The position numbers were made by a program, and so were the translations under genes. Below, piece after piece: positions 25,557 through 34,638 of a stretch of 64,000 nucleotides of DNA. The notes below the pieces were generated by a model. That model saw nothing but the letters and a program-made list of their open reading frames with translations. It was not told the DNA's origin and did no database searches. This DNA comes from Roseiflexus castenholzii DSM 13941. Lineage in GTDB: Bacteria > Chloroflexota > Chloroflexia > Chloroflexales > Roseiflexaceae. The stretch is from NCBI RefSeq assembly GCF_000017805.1, contig NC_009767.1, positions 4,939,001-5,003,000 on the forward strand, given 5' to 3'. The first letter of the stretch is position 1. Each line of letters starts with the position of its first letter.

Positions 25557-26705
25557 TCATTCCGTCGACCCAACGCGATTCAGGCGAGACGGCGTCTGGC
25601 GGCCCTGCCAGACACTGAGCGCAGTCAACCCAAGAAAGAGCATGATCGCCGTTGCGTTCAACATCCCGCCCCAGCGCCGCACGTCTCCCAATCCTGCCAG
25701 GTCGCCGCCGATGCGCATGAGGAGCGACAGGTGCAGCAACACCAGCGGCACATAACTCCAGACGCCGAAACGCACCGGCAGGTTCAGCAATGCAGGAATG
25801 ATAATCGGTGCGTGGCCAAAGATCATGGCGAAGACGAAGCCGACGAACAGTGCATGGAGCAACGCATCGTAGCGCGGACCAGCATACAACGCGCCGGAGA
25901 TCAGCGCAATCATGCCGCCAATGATGAGCCATCCGCTTCCCGAGAGGATGCAGACGGCGCTGAAACGCGGCAGACCAGGACGGCGCAAGGTACGGCGGGC
26001 AACGTCGTATTGCAACAACCACGCGCCCAGCGCCAGAAAACCAGCGCCTGCGACCCGCATGCCCGCGTCCATGGCGATCCCTGCCAGTATCAAACCGCTC
26101 AACAGTGCGCCTATTCCTGCCGCAAACCACCACAACGCTTGCGAAGGAAGATTGCGAAGACGACCTAATTCCAACCGTTCGCCAAGAATGGTCAGAATGA
26201 GAAATCCAGCCCACCAGAGCGACGCCAGCGCCAGTGGTCGTCCGGCGAGCCAGAAGAGATTGCCGCCAAGCCACACGGTGGCGCCAAGCGCCATGGTGAC
26301 GGTAAAGCGCGCCGGTTGGCGTTGAGCGATCAACCCAAAGATCGCCAGCAGCACCAGGCTGCCGCCGGTCACCAGGAGCGCCGCCAGGCTGACGGGTGCG
26401 CCGATCAGCATAGCGATGCCACCAATAAACGTGAGACCAGGACCGACAAATGCCCAACCGCGCCCAAGCGCCACTGCCCGTTCCAGCCCAATGACCGTGC
26501 CAAGCATGCCGCAGACGAACAGTGGTCCGTGAAGCAGCGCCAGTTGACCGTGTAGTGTGGGAAGCGCCCACCCCATGCGCATTAACCCCGACCAGATGCC
26601 ACCGATCAACAGACTGACCACGCCCACCGCCAGTGCGATACGAACCACCGGCATCAGGCGCGATGTCCATGGCTGCGAAAGGGCGCCGTCAATGGCACGT
26701 TTCAT
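25557..26705 (-). CDS. Polytopic membrane protein, NnrS-like
   Basis: A 382-residue integral membrane protein with about twelve hydrophobic segments. LHALFVGFVFAMIFGHAPIIIPALL resembles NnrS (a haem/copper-binding nitric-oxide-stress protein), and LHGPLFVCGMLGTVIGLERAVAL gives another conserved His. ATG 26705 follows GAGGATGAC and overlaps the stop of the upstream gene by four bases (ATGA), so it is translationally coupled. It closes a three-gene membrane operon. The NnrS assignment is tentative; no other nitrogen-oxide genes are nearby. Confidence 0.6.
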   Translation of the reverse strand: MKRAIDGALSQPWTSRLMPVVRIALAVGVVSLLIGGIWSGLMRMGWALPTLHGQLALLHGPLFVCGMLGTVIGLERAVALGRGWAFVGPGLTFIGGIAMLIGAPVSLAALLVTGGSLVLLAIFGLIAQRQPARFTVTMALGATVWLGGNLFWLAGRPLALASLWWAGFLILTILGERLELGRLRNLPSQALWWFAAGIGALLSGLILAGIAMDAGMRVAGAGFLALGAWLLQYDVARRTLRRPGLPRFSAVCILSGSGWLIIGGMIALISGALYAGPRYDALLHALFVGFVFAMIFGHAPIIIPALLNLPVRFGVWSYVPLVLLHLSLLMRIGGDLAGLGDVRRWGGMLNATAIMLFLGLTALSVWQGRQTPSRLNRVGSTE

Positions 26706-27145
26706 GTCATCCTCGCAGGAACTGCGCCGAATGGCCGGATTCGTCGCCAACCATGCCCGATGAACGCTGCAATACCGGCGACGAAGAGCACACCGGCAAC
26801 CGGCAACATCCAGGCAATGCGTTCACGCCCAACCATCCCGGCAAACGGCGCCGAGAGGGTTGCCAGCAGAACGCCGCCGTTGAGCGCACCGTAACAGACC
26901 CAGGCAAGCCACAGCGCACCACGTGTTCCGGCGGCATCCAGACGCGGCAAGATCCAGATCGCCACCCCACACGCGAACTGTACCGTCCAACCCAGCAGCA
27001 TCAGATGCACATGCCCGGCGCGCAATGTCCAGAACCAGGACCAGAGATGCAATCCCTTGTCTGCCAGCAGCATACCGCCAACAAACGCACCAAGCGCCAG
27101 GTGTATCAGCGCTGTGCGGATCATGAAGACGCTGACTCGTGGCAT
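26702..27145 (-). CDS. Small membrane protein, oxidase subunit I/NnrS-like half
   Basis: A 147-residue protein with four hydrophobic segments. RAGHVHLMLLGWTVQFACGVAIWILPRL carries His residues and resembles a single helix pair of haem-copper oxidase subunit I. It is clearly homologous to the next upstream protein (shared GW-x-QLI/FACGVA-W-P and CYGALNGGVLL / AYGALNGGLVL). The start ATG 27145 overlaps the upstream stop by one base (TGATG); ATG 27124 is an alternative. Middle gene of the operon. Confidence 0.65.
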   Translation of the reverse strand: MPRVSVFMIRTALIHLALGAFVGGMLLADKGLHLWSWFWTLRAGHVHLMLLGWTVQFACGVAIWILPRLDAAGTRGALWLAWVCYGALNGGVLLATLSAPFAGMVGRERIAWMLPVAGVLFVAGIAAFIGHGWRRIRPFGAVPARMT

Positions 27146-27600
27146 CAGTCACCCCCCCCCATACGCGAACGGTTCATCTCAGGTCGTCTGCGAACCCGGG
27201 GCCAGAGTGCGATCGCCAGAAACCAGACAGCACAGACCTGAAGGATAGCGGAAACTGCCAGCGTCCACGCTGACCAGGTGTGTGGTTCTATGGCGTGCAT
27301 CGGCTCTGCCACCGCGCGCAATACCAACCCGCCGTTCAAAGCGCCATACGCGATCCAGCCGAGACGTTCGTCGCCGCGCGGACGGTCGCGCGAGAGGACG
27401 GGAAACATCCAGAGCGCCACACCGCCGATCAACTGCGTCGCCCAGCCGACCATGAGCAGGTGGTAATAGACGGGGAGGAGCAGACCGATGCGCGGGTGAA
27501 ACGGCAACCCGGCGTTGATCAGCAGCAATGCACCAACAAGAACACTGATCAACAACTGAACGAAGGCGGTTTTGACATACACACGCGCCTGACGGTGCAT
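27145..27600 (-). CDS. Small membrane protein, oxidase subunit I/NnrS-like half
   Basis: A 151-residue paralogue of the following gene, again with four hydrophobic segments and YYHLLMVGWATQLIGGVALWMFPVL, a His-containing segment typical of haem-copper oxidase relatives. A run of nine C (27152-27160; G on the coding strand) encodes the glycine stretch just before the stop and could be prone to slippage that would alter the C-terminus and the coupling to the next gene. First gene of the three-gene membrane operon. Confidence 0.65.
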   Translation of the reverse strand: MHRQARVYVKTAFVQLLISVLVGALLLINAGLPFHPRIGLLLPVYYHLLMVGWATQLIGGVALWMFPVLSRDRPRGDERLGWIAYGALNGGLVLRAVAEPMHAIEPHTWSAWTLAVSAILQVCAVWFLAIALWPRVRRRPEMNRSRMGGGD

Positions 27601-28037
27601 CCATCCACCTCTGCGATACCTGATACGAACTTGCAGTCAGTCAGACAAGATGTTCAAGCGCCCGGTTCGCAAGGCGCAACAGTCACTACGCACGAGCAGT
27701 CCGGTGTCGTGAACGCATGACTGCGCAGTGGCATCAGCAACCCCGACAGGGCTTTCATGTCCTTAGCGAGGGCTTTCGCCCGCAGCGCCCCGGCGTCCCG
27801 CTGCGCAGATCTCCGGCAGTATTGTGCGAATAACCACGCATGCGTATGACATCATCACGAGTGTAGCGTGTGACAATGAGCGAAGACAGCGACTTTTGTC
27901 GCACAGGAGTCGTGTTCGGTGGAAGAAGGATCCAAAGTCCCTCGGTCGCCATGCGAACGAGCGGAACGAGGTGCGAGGGCAGCCACAGCCCCGCGCCTCT
28001 GGGAATCTGGAGGAGTGGTTTTGCCGCGTAGAAAGGA
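27601..28037. other. Intergenic region with repeat-like sequence
   Basis: This 437-base gap separates the membrane operon from hypE. Frames on both strands are open by composition, but no protein family is recognisable. A CCCCGACAGGGCTTTCATG-type block (about 27737) and a GCGAACGAGCGGAACGAGG block (about 27952) look like dispersed intergenic repeats rather than genes. Both flanking minus-strand operons lie outside it. Confidence 0.45.
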
Positions 28038-29096
28038 TCAGCAAATCCGCGGCAACTGTTCGCCAACCATCATATCGACAATGCGCGTCCCGCCAATGCC
28101 GGTGCGCGCCGCCACCAACCCCGGATGGTCAGCGGTGACACGCCCAATGATGGCGGCCTGCCGTCCCAACGGATGCGCGCGCATGCGCGCCAACAGGCGT
28201 TCGGCGTCGGAAGCAGGCGCAATCGCAATCAGTTTCCCCTCGTTCGCCACATAGAGCGGGTCCATGCCGAGCAATTCGCATGCAGCGCGCACAGCGTCCT
28301 GCACCGGCAGGTTACGCTCGTCGATCACAATACCGACCTGTGAGGCACGCGCGATTTCGTTGAGCGCCGACGCCACTCCGCCGCGCGTCGGATCACGCAG
28401 GACGTGGATATTGCGCGTTTCGTCCAGCAGATCGGCGACCAGCCCGTTGAGCGGCGCAGTGTCGGATTCGACGGTTGCGCCAAACTCAAGCCCTTCGCGC
28501 ACGCTGAGAATGGCAATGCCGTGATCGCCAATCGTGCCGCTGACGATGATCGCATCCCCCGGTTGCGCCCGCGTCGGTCCAATGTCGATCCCCTCCGGCA
28601 CAATGCCAAAGCCGCTGGTGTTGATATAGACGCCGTCGCCATGCCCACGATCGACGACTTTGGTATCACCGGCCACAAGGGTGACACCGGCGCGGCGCGC
28701 AGCCACACCCATACTGTGCGCAATTGCGGCGAGTTGATCGAGCGGCAGCCCTTCTTCCAGAATGAATCCGGCGCTGAGGACAAGCGGCTGCGCGCCGCGC
28801 ATGGCGATGTCGTTAATCGTGCCGTTGACCGCCAGTTCGCCGATGTTGCCACCGGGAAAGAAGAGGGGCCGCACGACGAACGAGTCGGTCGAAAACGCCA
28901 GGTGCGCCCCGCCAACCGCAATGAGCGCCGCATCTCCCATATCGACTGCACCTGAATCCGCAAATGCTGGCAGAAACAGATGCTCGACCAGTTCCGCCGA
29001 GAGTTTACCGCCGCCGCCATGCCCCATCACGATGTTCGGGTGATCGCGCAACGGCAACGGACAAGACCATCCCTCGAAGTTCAGTCCTTCGCTCAT
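28038..29096 (-). CDS. hypE: Hydrogenase maturation protein HypE
   Basis: A 352-residue HypE, which dehydrates a C-terminal thiocarboxamide to thiocyanate, the cyanide donor for the NiFe(CN)2(CO) centre. The ATP-binding ATPase fold is visible (NIVMGHGGGGKLSAELVEHLF, GDAALIAVGGAHLAFSTDSFVV). The C-terminus ends PRIC with the essential terminal Cys352. The start overlaps the hypD stop by four bases (ATGA). Last gene of the hydrogenase cluster. Confidence 0.96.
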   Translation of the reverse strand: MSEGLNFEGWSCPLPLRDHPNIVMGHGGGGKLSAELVEHLFLPAFADSGAVDMGDAALIAVGGAHLAFSTDSFVVRPLFFPGGNIGELAVNGTINDIAMRGAQPLVLSAGFILEEGLPLDQLAAIAHSMGVAARRAGVTLVAGDTKVVDRGHGDGVYINTSGFGIVPEGIDIGPTRAQPGDAIIVSGTIGDHGIAILSVREGLEFGATVESDTAPLNGLVADLLDETRNIHVLRDPTRGGVASALNEIARASQVGIVIDERNLPVQDAVRAACELLGMDPLYVANEGKLIAIAPASDAERLLARMRAHPLGRQAAIIGRVTADHPGLVAARTGIGGTRIVDMMVGEQLPRIC

Positions 29097-30208
29097 CGCG
29101 CGACTCCCACCTCTTCAGCCTTGATGAACCGTCCGTACTGATAGTACGCAGCGCATGCCCCTTCGCTCGACACCATCGTTGCGCCAAGGGGCGTGCGCGG
29201 GGTGCATTCCTTGCCGAACGCCGGGCACTGATTGGGCTTGAGCATACCCTGAAGCACCTCACCGCTGCGGCAGATTGGCGACTCGCGCGTCTGAATGTCG
29301 CCAACCGCGAAGCGCGCCTCGGCGTCGTAGGCGCGGTAGGCGTTGCGCAGGCGCCAACCGCTCTGCGGGATAACGCCGATGCCGCGCCATGCCCGGTCGG
29401 TCACCTCAAAGACCTCAGACAGCACCTGTTGCGCCGCGACGTTCCCTTCCGGTCGCACGGCACGCTCATAGGCGTTGTCGAGTTCGGCGCGTCCCGCTTC
29501 CAGTTGCAGAACGACGCGGCGGATCCCTTCCAGTACGTCGAGCGGCTCGAAACCGGTGACAACAATTGGCACATGGTACCGTTCAACCAGCGGCCGGTAC
29601 TGCCAGGTGCCCATCACGCTGCACACATGCCCGGCTGCCAGGAATCCTTGCACACGGTTCGTCGGCGACTCCATGATGGCGGAGATGGCGGGTGGCACCA
29701 GCACGTGCGACACCAGCATCGAAAAATTGCGCAATCCCAGGCGGTGCGCCTGCAACACTGCCATTGCGTTGGCGGGAGCAGTCGTCTCGAAACCAATGCC
29801 AAAGAAGACCACCTCACGGTCGGGGTGCTGCTGCGCCAGGCGCACGGCATCGAGCGGTGAATACACCACACGCACATCACCGCCTTCGCTCTTGACGCGG
29901 AACAGGTCTTTCGCACTCCCCGGCACGCGCAGCATATCGCCAAACGAACAGAAAATAACGTTGGGACGGGAAGCGATTGCCAGCGCCTTGTCGATAATCT
30001 CCAGCGGCGTCACGCACACCGGGCAGCCAGGACCGTGGATCAGCTCAATCGCTTCTGGCAACAGTTGATCGATTCCGTTGCGGATAATCGAATGCGTCTG
30101 CCCGCCGCACACTTCCATGATCGCCCAGGGGCGCGTCGTGATGCGACGAATCTCGGCAAAAAGCCGCTGCGCCAGATCCGGGTCGCGATATTCGTCCAGG
30201 TACTTCAT
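29093..30208 (-). CDS. hypD: Hydrogenase maturation protein HypD
   Basis: A 371-residue iron-sulfur scaffold on which the Fe(CN)2(CO) group is assembled with HypC. Conserved blocks are MEVCGGQTHSIIRNGIDQLLP, HGPGCPVCVTP, FFGIGFETTAPANA, and a C-terminal cluster-binding region CRSGEVLQGMLKPNQCPAFGKEC. ATGA overlaps tie it to hypC upstream and hypE downstream. Confidence 0.96.
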   Translation of the reverse strand: MKYLDEYRDPDLAQRLFAEIRRITTRPWAIMEVCGGQTHSIIRNGIDQLLPEAIELIHGPGCPVCVTPLEIIDKALAIASRPNVIFCSFGDMLRVPGSAKDLFRVKSEGGDVRVVYSPLDAVRLAQQHPDREVVFFGIGFETTAPANAMAVLQAHRLGLRNFSMLVSHVLVPPAISAIMESPTNRVQGFLAAGHVCSVMGTWQYRPLVERYHVPIVVTGFEPLDVLEGIRRVVLQLEAGRAELDNAYERAVRPEGNVAAQQVLSEVFEVTDRAWRGIGVIPQSGWRLRNAYRAYDAEARFAVGDIQTRESPICRSGEVLQGMLKPNQCPAFGKECTPRTPLGATMVSSEGACAAYYQYGRFIKAEEVGVAR

Positions 30209-30474
30209 GCCGCTTCCTCCTCCGCCGCGTTGGAGCGCAACTCTTCGTCGAGCAAGCCGATACTCTGGAACAGCGCCAGTGTCTCCAATGCCGACTGCTC
30301 ATCAAGACGCGTGATGGCAAATCCGACATGGACAATCGTATAGTCGCCAACGGTGATGTCGGGCAGGTATGCCAGGCAGACATCCTTGACAATGCCGTTG
30401 AAATCGACTTTCCCCATACGAATGCCGTTCATGTCATAGATTTCTTTGACCTGACCAGGAATGCCGAGACACAT
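30205..30474 (-). CDS. hypC: Hydrogenase maturation chaperone HypC
   Basis: An 89-residue HypC/HupF-family protein with the obligatory N-terminal MCLGIPGQ, whose Cys2 binds the iron ligand complex and the large-subunit precursor. VGDYTIVHVGFAITRLDEQSA is also typical. It starts 69 bases after the NHL-repeat gene and overlaps hypD by four bases. Confidence 0.96.
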   Translation of the reverse strand: MCLGIPGQVKEIYDMNGIRMGKVDFNGIVKDVCLAYLPDITVGDYTIVHVGFAITRLDEQSALETLALFQSIGLLDEELRSNAAEEEAA

Positions 30475-30543
30475 GGCGCCACCCTTTCACGATACACAGT
30501 TCTCTAGTTACACAATTGCGGGTGATAAGCCGGAAGAAGGGCG

Positions 30544-31647
30544 TCAGACGCTGATATCCCATATGATAACACGATTATTGCCCGAATCGGCAATCGCCAA
30601 ACGATGGTTGTGACAGGATATACCATAGGGCCAGCAGAGGGTATCGCGCTCGACCGCCTGCCAGCGATTTTCGCCGTTGCCGGCAAAATCCGGCTGCCCG
30701 ATGACCATATCGGCGGGCAGAAACACGCCTGCACGCGGCAACGTGTGCCACATCAGCACCCGATTATTGGCAGTATCAGCGACGATCAGCCTGCCGGATG
30801 CGCACGCGACCGCATACGGGAAGCGGAGTGCGGAAGGTCCCGGTGGCGTGTGGGGCATCTCCCACGCGCTCTGAAAGTCGCGTTGACCGAGCGCCAGGCA
30901 CGCCGGTGTATCGCGCGCGGGGATTGGCGTCCAGCCGAGCACACGGTGGTTGCCGGCATCGGCGACATACAGGGTTGTGCCATTGCCGGCAATCGCGTGG
31001 GGCCAGCGAAACGAACATGGCGACGGCCCTTCGCCACGATTTTCGGCATGGCTGCACTCGTCGTTCTGACCCAGCACCAGGTCGGGCGGCTGTCTGTCTT
31101 CAGGAATACTGTTCCAACTGAGGACGCGGCGGTTGCCGGTATCGGCGACGTAAAAACGACCGGCAACCCATCCGATTCCGTAGGGCCAATAGAATCCACA
31201 CCCTGTGACGCCGCCGCCACGATTCGGCTCGCATTCGTCCAGGTCCGCCTGCCCGATGACCCTATCCGGCGGAGCGTTCGAGGTCTCAGGAACGCGATTC
31301 CACACCAGAATGCGGTGGTTCCACGAATCGGCGACGCACAACCGTCCATCGATCACCATCACACCGGTCGGCAGGTGCATCCCGTGCCGCGAGCCGCGCC
31401 CGGCAGCCTGCGGTCCCTCGCTGTAGAAATCGGGTTGTCCCAGCACCACATCAGCCGGCTGTCCGTCCCGATCAGGGATGCGATGCCAGATGAGCACGCG
31501 ATGGTTGCCGGAATCCGCGACAATCAGCGTCTGATCATCGAGATAGACGCCACGTGGTGCGTACAACTGCGACGGCGTCGGGTCGGCAGGGGGAAGCGTC
31601 AATGCACCAGGCGAACGCGCGCCGATCCAGACGAGTGGGCGCACCAT
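30544..31647 (-). CDS. NHL-repeat beta-propeller protein of the hydrogenase cluster
   Basis: A 367-residue soluble protein built from about six NHL-type blades. Each has the form VAD(S/T)-x-NHRV-(L/I)-x-W, followed in five of them by VLGQ/VIGQ-x-D (for example near residues 45, 105, 165, 225, 285 and 345). No signal peptide is visible, so it is likely cytosolic. RBS AGGAGG precedes ATG 31647, eleven bases after the NifU-Rieske gene. NHL proteins accompany actinobacterial-type hydrogenase operons, where their role is unknown; binding of an assembly partner is a reasonable guess. Confidence 0.88.
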   Translation of the reverse strand: MVRPLVWIGARSPGALTLPPADPTPSQLYAPRGVYLDDQTLIVADSGNHRVLIWHRIPDRDGQPADVVLGQPDFYSEGPQAAGRGSRHGMHLPTGVMVIDGRLCVADSWNHRILVWNRVPETSNAPPDRVIGQADLDECEPNRGGGVTGCGFYWPYGIGWVAGRFYVADTGNRRVLSWNSIPEDRQPPDLVLGQNDECSHAENRGEGPSPCSFRWPHAIAGNGTTLYVADAGNHRVLGWTPIPARDTPACLALGQRDFQSAWEMPHTPPGPSALRFPYAVACASGRLIVADTANNRVLMWHTLPRAGVFLPADMVIGQPDFAGNGENRWQAVERDTLCWPYGISCHNHRLAIADSGNNRVIIWDISV

Positions 31648-31657
31648 CGCTTTCCTC

Positions 31658-32533
31658 CTATCCCTGCGTCGGGCGCACCCAGATGCGTCCCTGTTCGACG
31701 CGCAGCGGGAACGGCTCCAATTGCGCTTGCGGCACAGTCAGGCATTCGCCGCTGCTGGCGTCGTAGCAGAAACCGTGCCATGGGCAGGTAAGTGTGCCAC
31801 TTTCGGGATCGAGCAACCCGCCGTTGAGCGGCAGCCCTTGATGCGCACAGGCATTGCGAAAGGCGCTCAACCGTCCGTCGAGATTGATAATCAGAATGTC
31901 CGCATGATCGGTTTCCAGACGGCGCATTGCGCCGGGAGGCACATCGCTCGCCGGCGGACCGGCGACCCATCCGGCGAGCGGGTCACGCACGCCGATGCTT
32001 TCAGGCATGATCAGCGCCGGGACCGCGCCGGCGGCGACCACCTGCACACCGACAATTTCGGGCACATTGGCGCGCAGCGCGGCTTCGATTTCGTTGCGCA
32101 GCGTCACCGCCGAGAGCGAACATCCGTTGCAACTGCCGTGGAGCCGGACGTAGACCACATTCTCGCGCACTTCGACAAGTTCGACATCGCCGCCGTGCGA
32201 GCGGATGTAGGGGCGCGCTGCGTCGAGCACACGCGAGACGCGCGCGACGATGTTCGGGCGCACGATCTCGTGGCGCGCGAAGAGCGTATAGATGAGCGGA
32301 TCATCGACCAGATCGAAGAGGAGTTCTTTGCCGCGCGGATCGTCCTTCAGGCGGCGCACGATGCGGGTGAGCGCCTCTTTGTGGAAGGTTTCAATGGCGC
32401 GTTGCAGTTCGAGCGCACACTCACGCGCCTGATCATCCAGTTTGCCCACCGCCGCTATTGCCTGCTCGATACGCAGCGCCAGCCGCTCCAGTGCGTCGAT
32501 GGCAGTATCGTGGCCGTTGAGTGGTGTCGTCAT
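31658..32533 (-). CDS. NifU C-terminal domain fused to a Rieske-type ferredoxin
   Basis: A 291-residue two-domain protein. After a helical N-terminus, residues about 95-165 form a NifU-C domain with Cys135-x2-Cys138 (GSCNGCS), the Fe-S scaffold motif. Residues about 180-290 form a Rieske domain with Cys229-x-His231 and Cys250-x2-His253 (CAHQGLPLNGG, CPWHGF). It could pass clusters or electrons to the hydrogenase. Similar NifU/Rieske proteins are known from high-affinity hydrogenase operons; the direct function is inferred. Confidence 0.9.
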   Translation of the reverse strand: MTTPLNGHDTAIDALERLALRIEQAIAAVGKLDDQARECALELQRAIETFHKEALTRIVRRLKDDPRGKELLFDLVDDPLIYTLFARHEIVRPNIVARVSRVLDAARPYIRSHGGDVELVEVRENVVYVRLHGSCNGCSLSAVTLRNEIEAALRANVPEIVGVQVVAAGAVPALIMPESIGVRDPLAGWVAGPPASDVPPGAMRRLETDHADILIINLDGRLSAFRNACAHQGLPLNGGLLDPESGTLTCPWHGFCYDASSGECLTVPQAQLEPFPLRVEQGRIWVRPTQG

Positions 32534-32556
32534 AGCAGATGCTCACGTCTCAGATT

Positions 32557-32925
32557 TCACGGTTCTTCCATCGTTGCGCCGGACATCTCCAGCGCTTCTT
32601 CGGTTTTGGCGGCGAGCAGATCGGCGAATGCGCGCACCGCCATGTGTTCAATCATGGTCCCGATGGCGCCCGGCTGCGGCGCCACGATCTCACGGCGCAC
32701 GAGCGCCTGAAGAATGAAGCATGCGCCGGCGGGATTGTCGAGCAGAAAATCGCGCAGAAATGTCCGCACAAATGTATCGAGCCAAATCCCTTCGCCCTGC
32801 GGATCGGCGCGCAGTTGCGTCAGCGCCGCTTCGTATCCGCCACAACGGTGCGTGATCCGCTCGACGAACCGCTCGATGGCGATGCCGAGCAACAGATCAA
32901 ACTGAAGACGCTGATATGCTTCCAT
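32557..32925 (-). CDS. Conserved small protein of the hydrogenase operon (unknown)
   Basis: A 122-residue helical protein beginning MEAYQRLQFDLLLGIAIERF. I do not recognise a family. It is rich in Leu/Ala helices, with FVRTFLRDFLLDNPAGACFILQALV in the centre and two Cys. An earlier ATG at 33027 would extend it by 34 residues and overlap the TPR gene's stop (ATGGTTATTGA); that start would be translationally coupled and is a serious alternative. It sits between the TPR and NifU-Rieske genes on the same strand, so an accessory role in hydrogenase assembly is likely. Confidence 0.6.
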   Translation of the reverse strand: MEAYQRLQFDLLLGIAIERFVERITHRCGGYEAALTQLRADPQGEGIWLDTFVRTFLRDFLLDNPAGACFILQALVRREIVAPQPGAIGTMIEHMAVRAFADLLAAKTEEALEMSGATMEEP

Positions 32926-33016
32926 ACCTGAATTCTCGCGCGATGCCTGACGCCGCAGACTGCGGAATACGAACGCTGCCTTTGCAGACCGGCTCAGGTC
33001 ACAGCGGATGATTCGC

Positions 33017-34288
33017 TCAATAACCATTCTCGCCTGCTGGCGCGCGCCGCAGCGCCGGGGCTGTCGCTTCGCCCTTGCGTGATCCTGCTTCCTGCCGCGC
33101 GATCTCTTCCAGAACCTCATCGACGCCAGCGATGGCATCGGCATCCTGGCACACGGCAAACAGGCGCCGCGCTTCGCTCAACTGCTGACGCGCACGCGCA
33201 AAGTCTCCCAAATGCGCCAGCGCATTCCCCTGATTGGCGAGAACCCGCGCATATCCTGCCGGATCGTGGCGCAGGTCGCGGGTCGCCAGCAGATCGTCGT
33301 ACAGGCCAACCGCCTCGATCAAATGGTCGCGCAGGTTCGCCGATGGCAGGTATTGGAGCGCATTCGCCAGGTTGAGTTGAGTGCGGCGCCAGAGATCGGG
33401 ATGTGTGTCACGGGTGTAGATCGTCAGCGCTTCGCGCAGCGCCTGCACTGCAATCCCTTTCCGCAACTGATCGCTGGCTTCGGTCAGGGGCATTGCCAGG
33501 TAGACCAGCGCCAGGTTATTCTGCGCCAGCGCGTAGAGTTCGGGCGCTGTCTCGCGGGTGTAGAAGCGTAGCGCTTCCTGGTAGCATTTGCTCGCCTCGA
33601 GGAGCATGGCGCGCCGTCCTTCAGCGCGTTCCTGGTAGAGCATACCCAGCCGCAACGCCAGATGCGCGCGCACATCGGGCAGGCTGTACAACCCGATCAG
33701 ATCCAGCGCGTCGTGGAGCGACCGGATTGCAGCATCGGCATCATCATCGAGCACCTGCATCTCTGCCAGATCGCCGAGCAATTGCGCAGCAAACAGCGGC
33801 GATATGTCGCGCACTTCGGCGACAGCCTGCTGCAACATCGCGCAGGCGACCTCGCGTTGGTCGGTCTCCAGCGCATGTGCGGCGTGCGCAGCAAGAATGC
33901 ACGCCGCCACTTCGCCGCTACACCCTACCGGCTCCGGCGGTCGGTCGATCATGCCGGTGGTATACGCAACAAGGTCGAGAAGTGCGTGAAGTTCACCATC
34001 GAGTTCAGAGCGCAATCGAGCGTAATCTGACGGTTCGCTACGCAGCACGAAGCGGTTGTAACACGCTTCGGGGGATGGATCGCGCTCCAGCGCCTGCCAT
34101 GCTCCATCCGCGTCGCCCGCGAGCGCCTGCGCGTAAAAGCGCAGTGGGTCTGGCATGGCATCCGGCACACGTCCGGTCAACAGTGATGCGCACAGGTCAG
34201 CGCCGCCGTCCACTGCCGGTATGACCAGATACCCGGCAGGAAGCGGGAAGATGCCGAGCGGCTGCGGATGGAGCAGTCGGTGCGTCAT
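33017..34288 (-). CDS. TPR-like accessory protein of the hydrogenase operon, paralogue 1
   Basis: A 423-residue helical-repeat protein. It opens MTHRLLHPQPLGIFPLPAGYLVIP, then forms a long array of TPR-like pairs (for example YALAQNNLALVYLAM, NLANALQYL, VLANQGNALAHLGDFARARQQL). It is homologous along its length to the protein at 40268-41485 in the same cluster. ATG 34288 is chosen because the paralogue starts at the equivalent residue. TPR proteins usually serve as assembly scaffolds. The conserved N-terminal PQPLGIFP segment is not a TPR and may mark a family-specific contact. The C-terminal 25 residues are basic and probably disordered. Confidence 0.85.
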   Translation of the reverse strand: MTHRLLHPQPLGIFPLPAGYLVIPAVDGGADLCASLLTGRVPDAMPDPLRFYAQALAGDADGAWQALERDPSPEACYNRFVLRSEPSDYARLRSELDGELHALLDLVAYTTGMIDRPPEPVGCSGEVAACILAAHAAHALETDQREVACAMLQQAVAEVRDISPLFAAQLLGDLAEMQVLDDDADAAIRSLHDALDLIGLYSLPDVRAHLALRLGMLYQERAEGRRAMLLEASKCYQEALRFYTRETAPELYALAQNNLALVYLAMPLTEASDQLRKGIAVQALREALTIYTRDTHPDLWRRTQLNLANALQYLPSANLRDHLIEAVGLYDDLLATRDLRHDPAGYARVLANQGNALAHLGDFARARQQLSEARRLFAVCQDADAIAGVDEVLEEIARQEAGSRKGEATAPALRRAPAGENGY

Positions 34289-34301
34289 ACTCATTCTCGC
34301 G

Positions 34302-34529
34302 CTACAATCCTTCGTCTCGAAACGGCTTATCACGCATGGCGCCACGGCGATACATATCGGCTGCAATCTCCGCCAATCTCCTGGTTCGGTGAGCACTGAT
34401 CCGATGACGGCGAACACCGTCGGGAAAGGCGACCTCCAGATAGACGATCCACTGCCCTTGCTCGTAGCCGATGAGCGTTGCAACCCCCAATGGCGTGTCT
34501 GGATGGTCGGATGGGTCCTCAGGTCTCAC
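34302..34529 (-). CDS. Small protein of the hydrogenase operon (unknown)
   Basis: A 75-residue open frame starting at GTG 34529, directly after an in-frame TAA, and ending 13 bases before the TPR gene. GVATLIGYEQGQWIVYLEVAFPDGVRRHRIS looks like a beta-rich core, followed by a basic helix. No family is recognised. The RBS is weak. Position and tight spacing inside a long same-strand operon favour a real gene. Confidence 0.5.
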   Translation of the reverse strand: MRPEDPSDHPDTPLGVATLIGYEQGQWIVYLEVAFPDGVRRHRISAHRTRRLAEIAADMYRRGAMRDKPFRDEGL

Positions 34530-34638
34530 AGTCGTGCGCCATTTCCGTTACTCTTCACGCTGCTCCTAGGGATGCGCGGGCAGTGCGTCTGCATGCCGGT
34601 TCTCGCGTTCAACAGTCAACGCCTTCCCCTGCCGCCGA

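Noticed and set aside
25387..26670. 427-residue frame on the minus strand over the NnrS-like gene
   Set aside because: Arg/His-rich composition typical of a shadow frame; the other frame gives twelve clean membrane segments.
27755..28066. Possible small protein on the minus strand upstream of the membrane operon
   Set aside because: The frame overlaps the end of hypE and dispersed-repeat sequence, with no RBS or recognisable motif.
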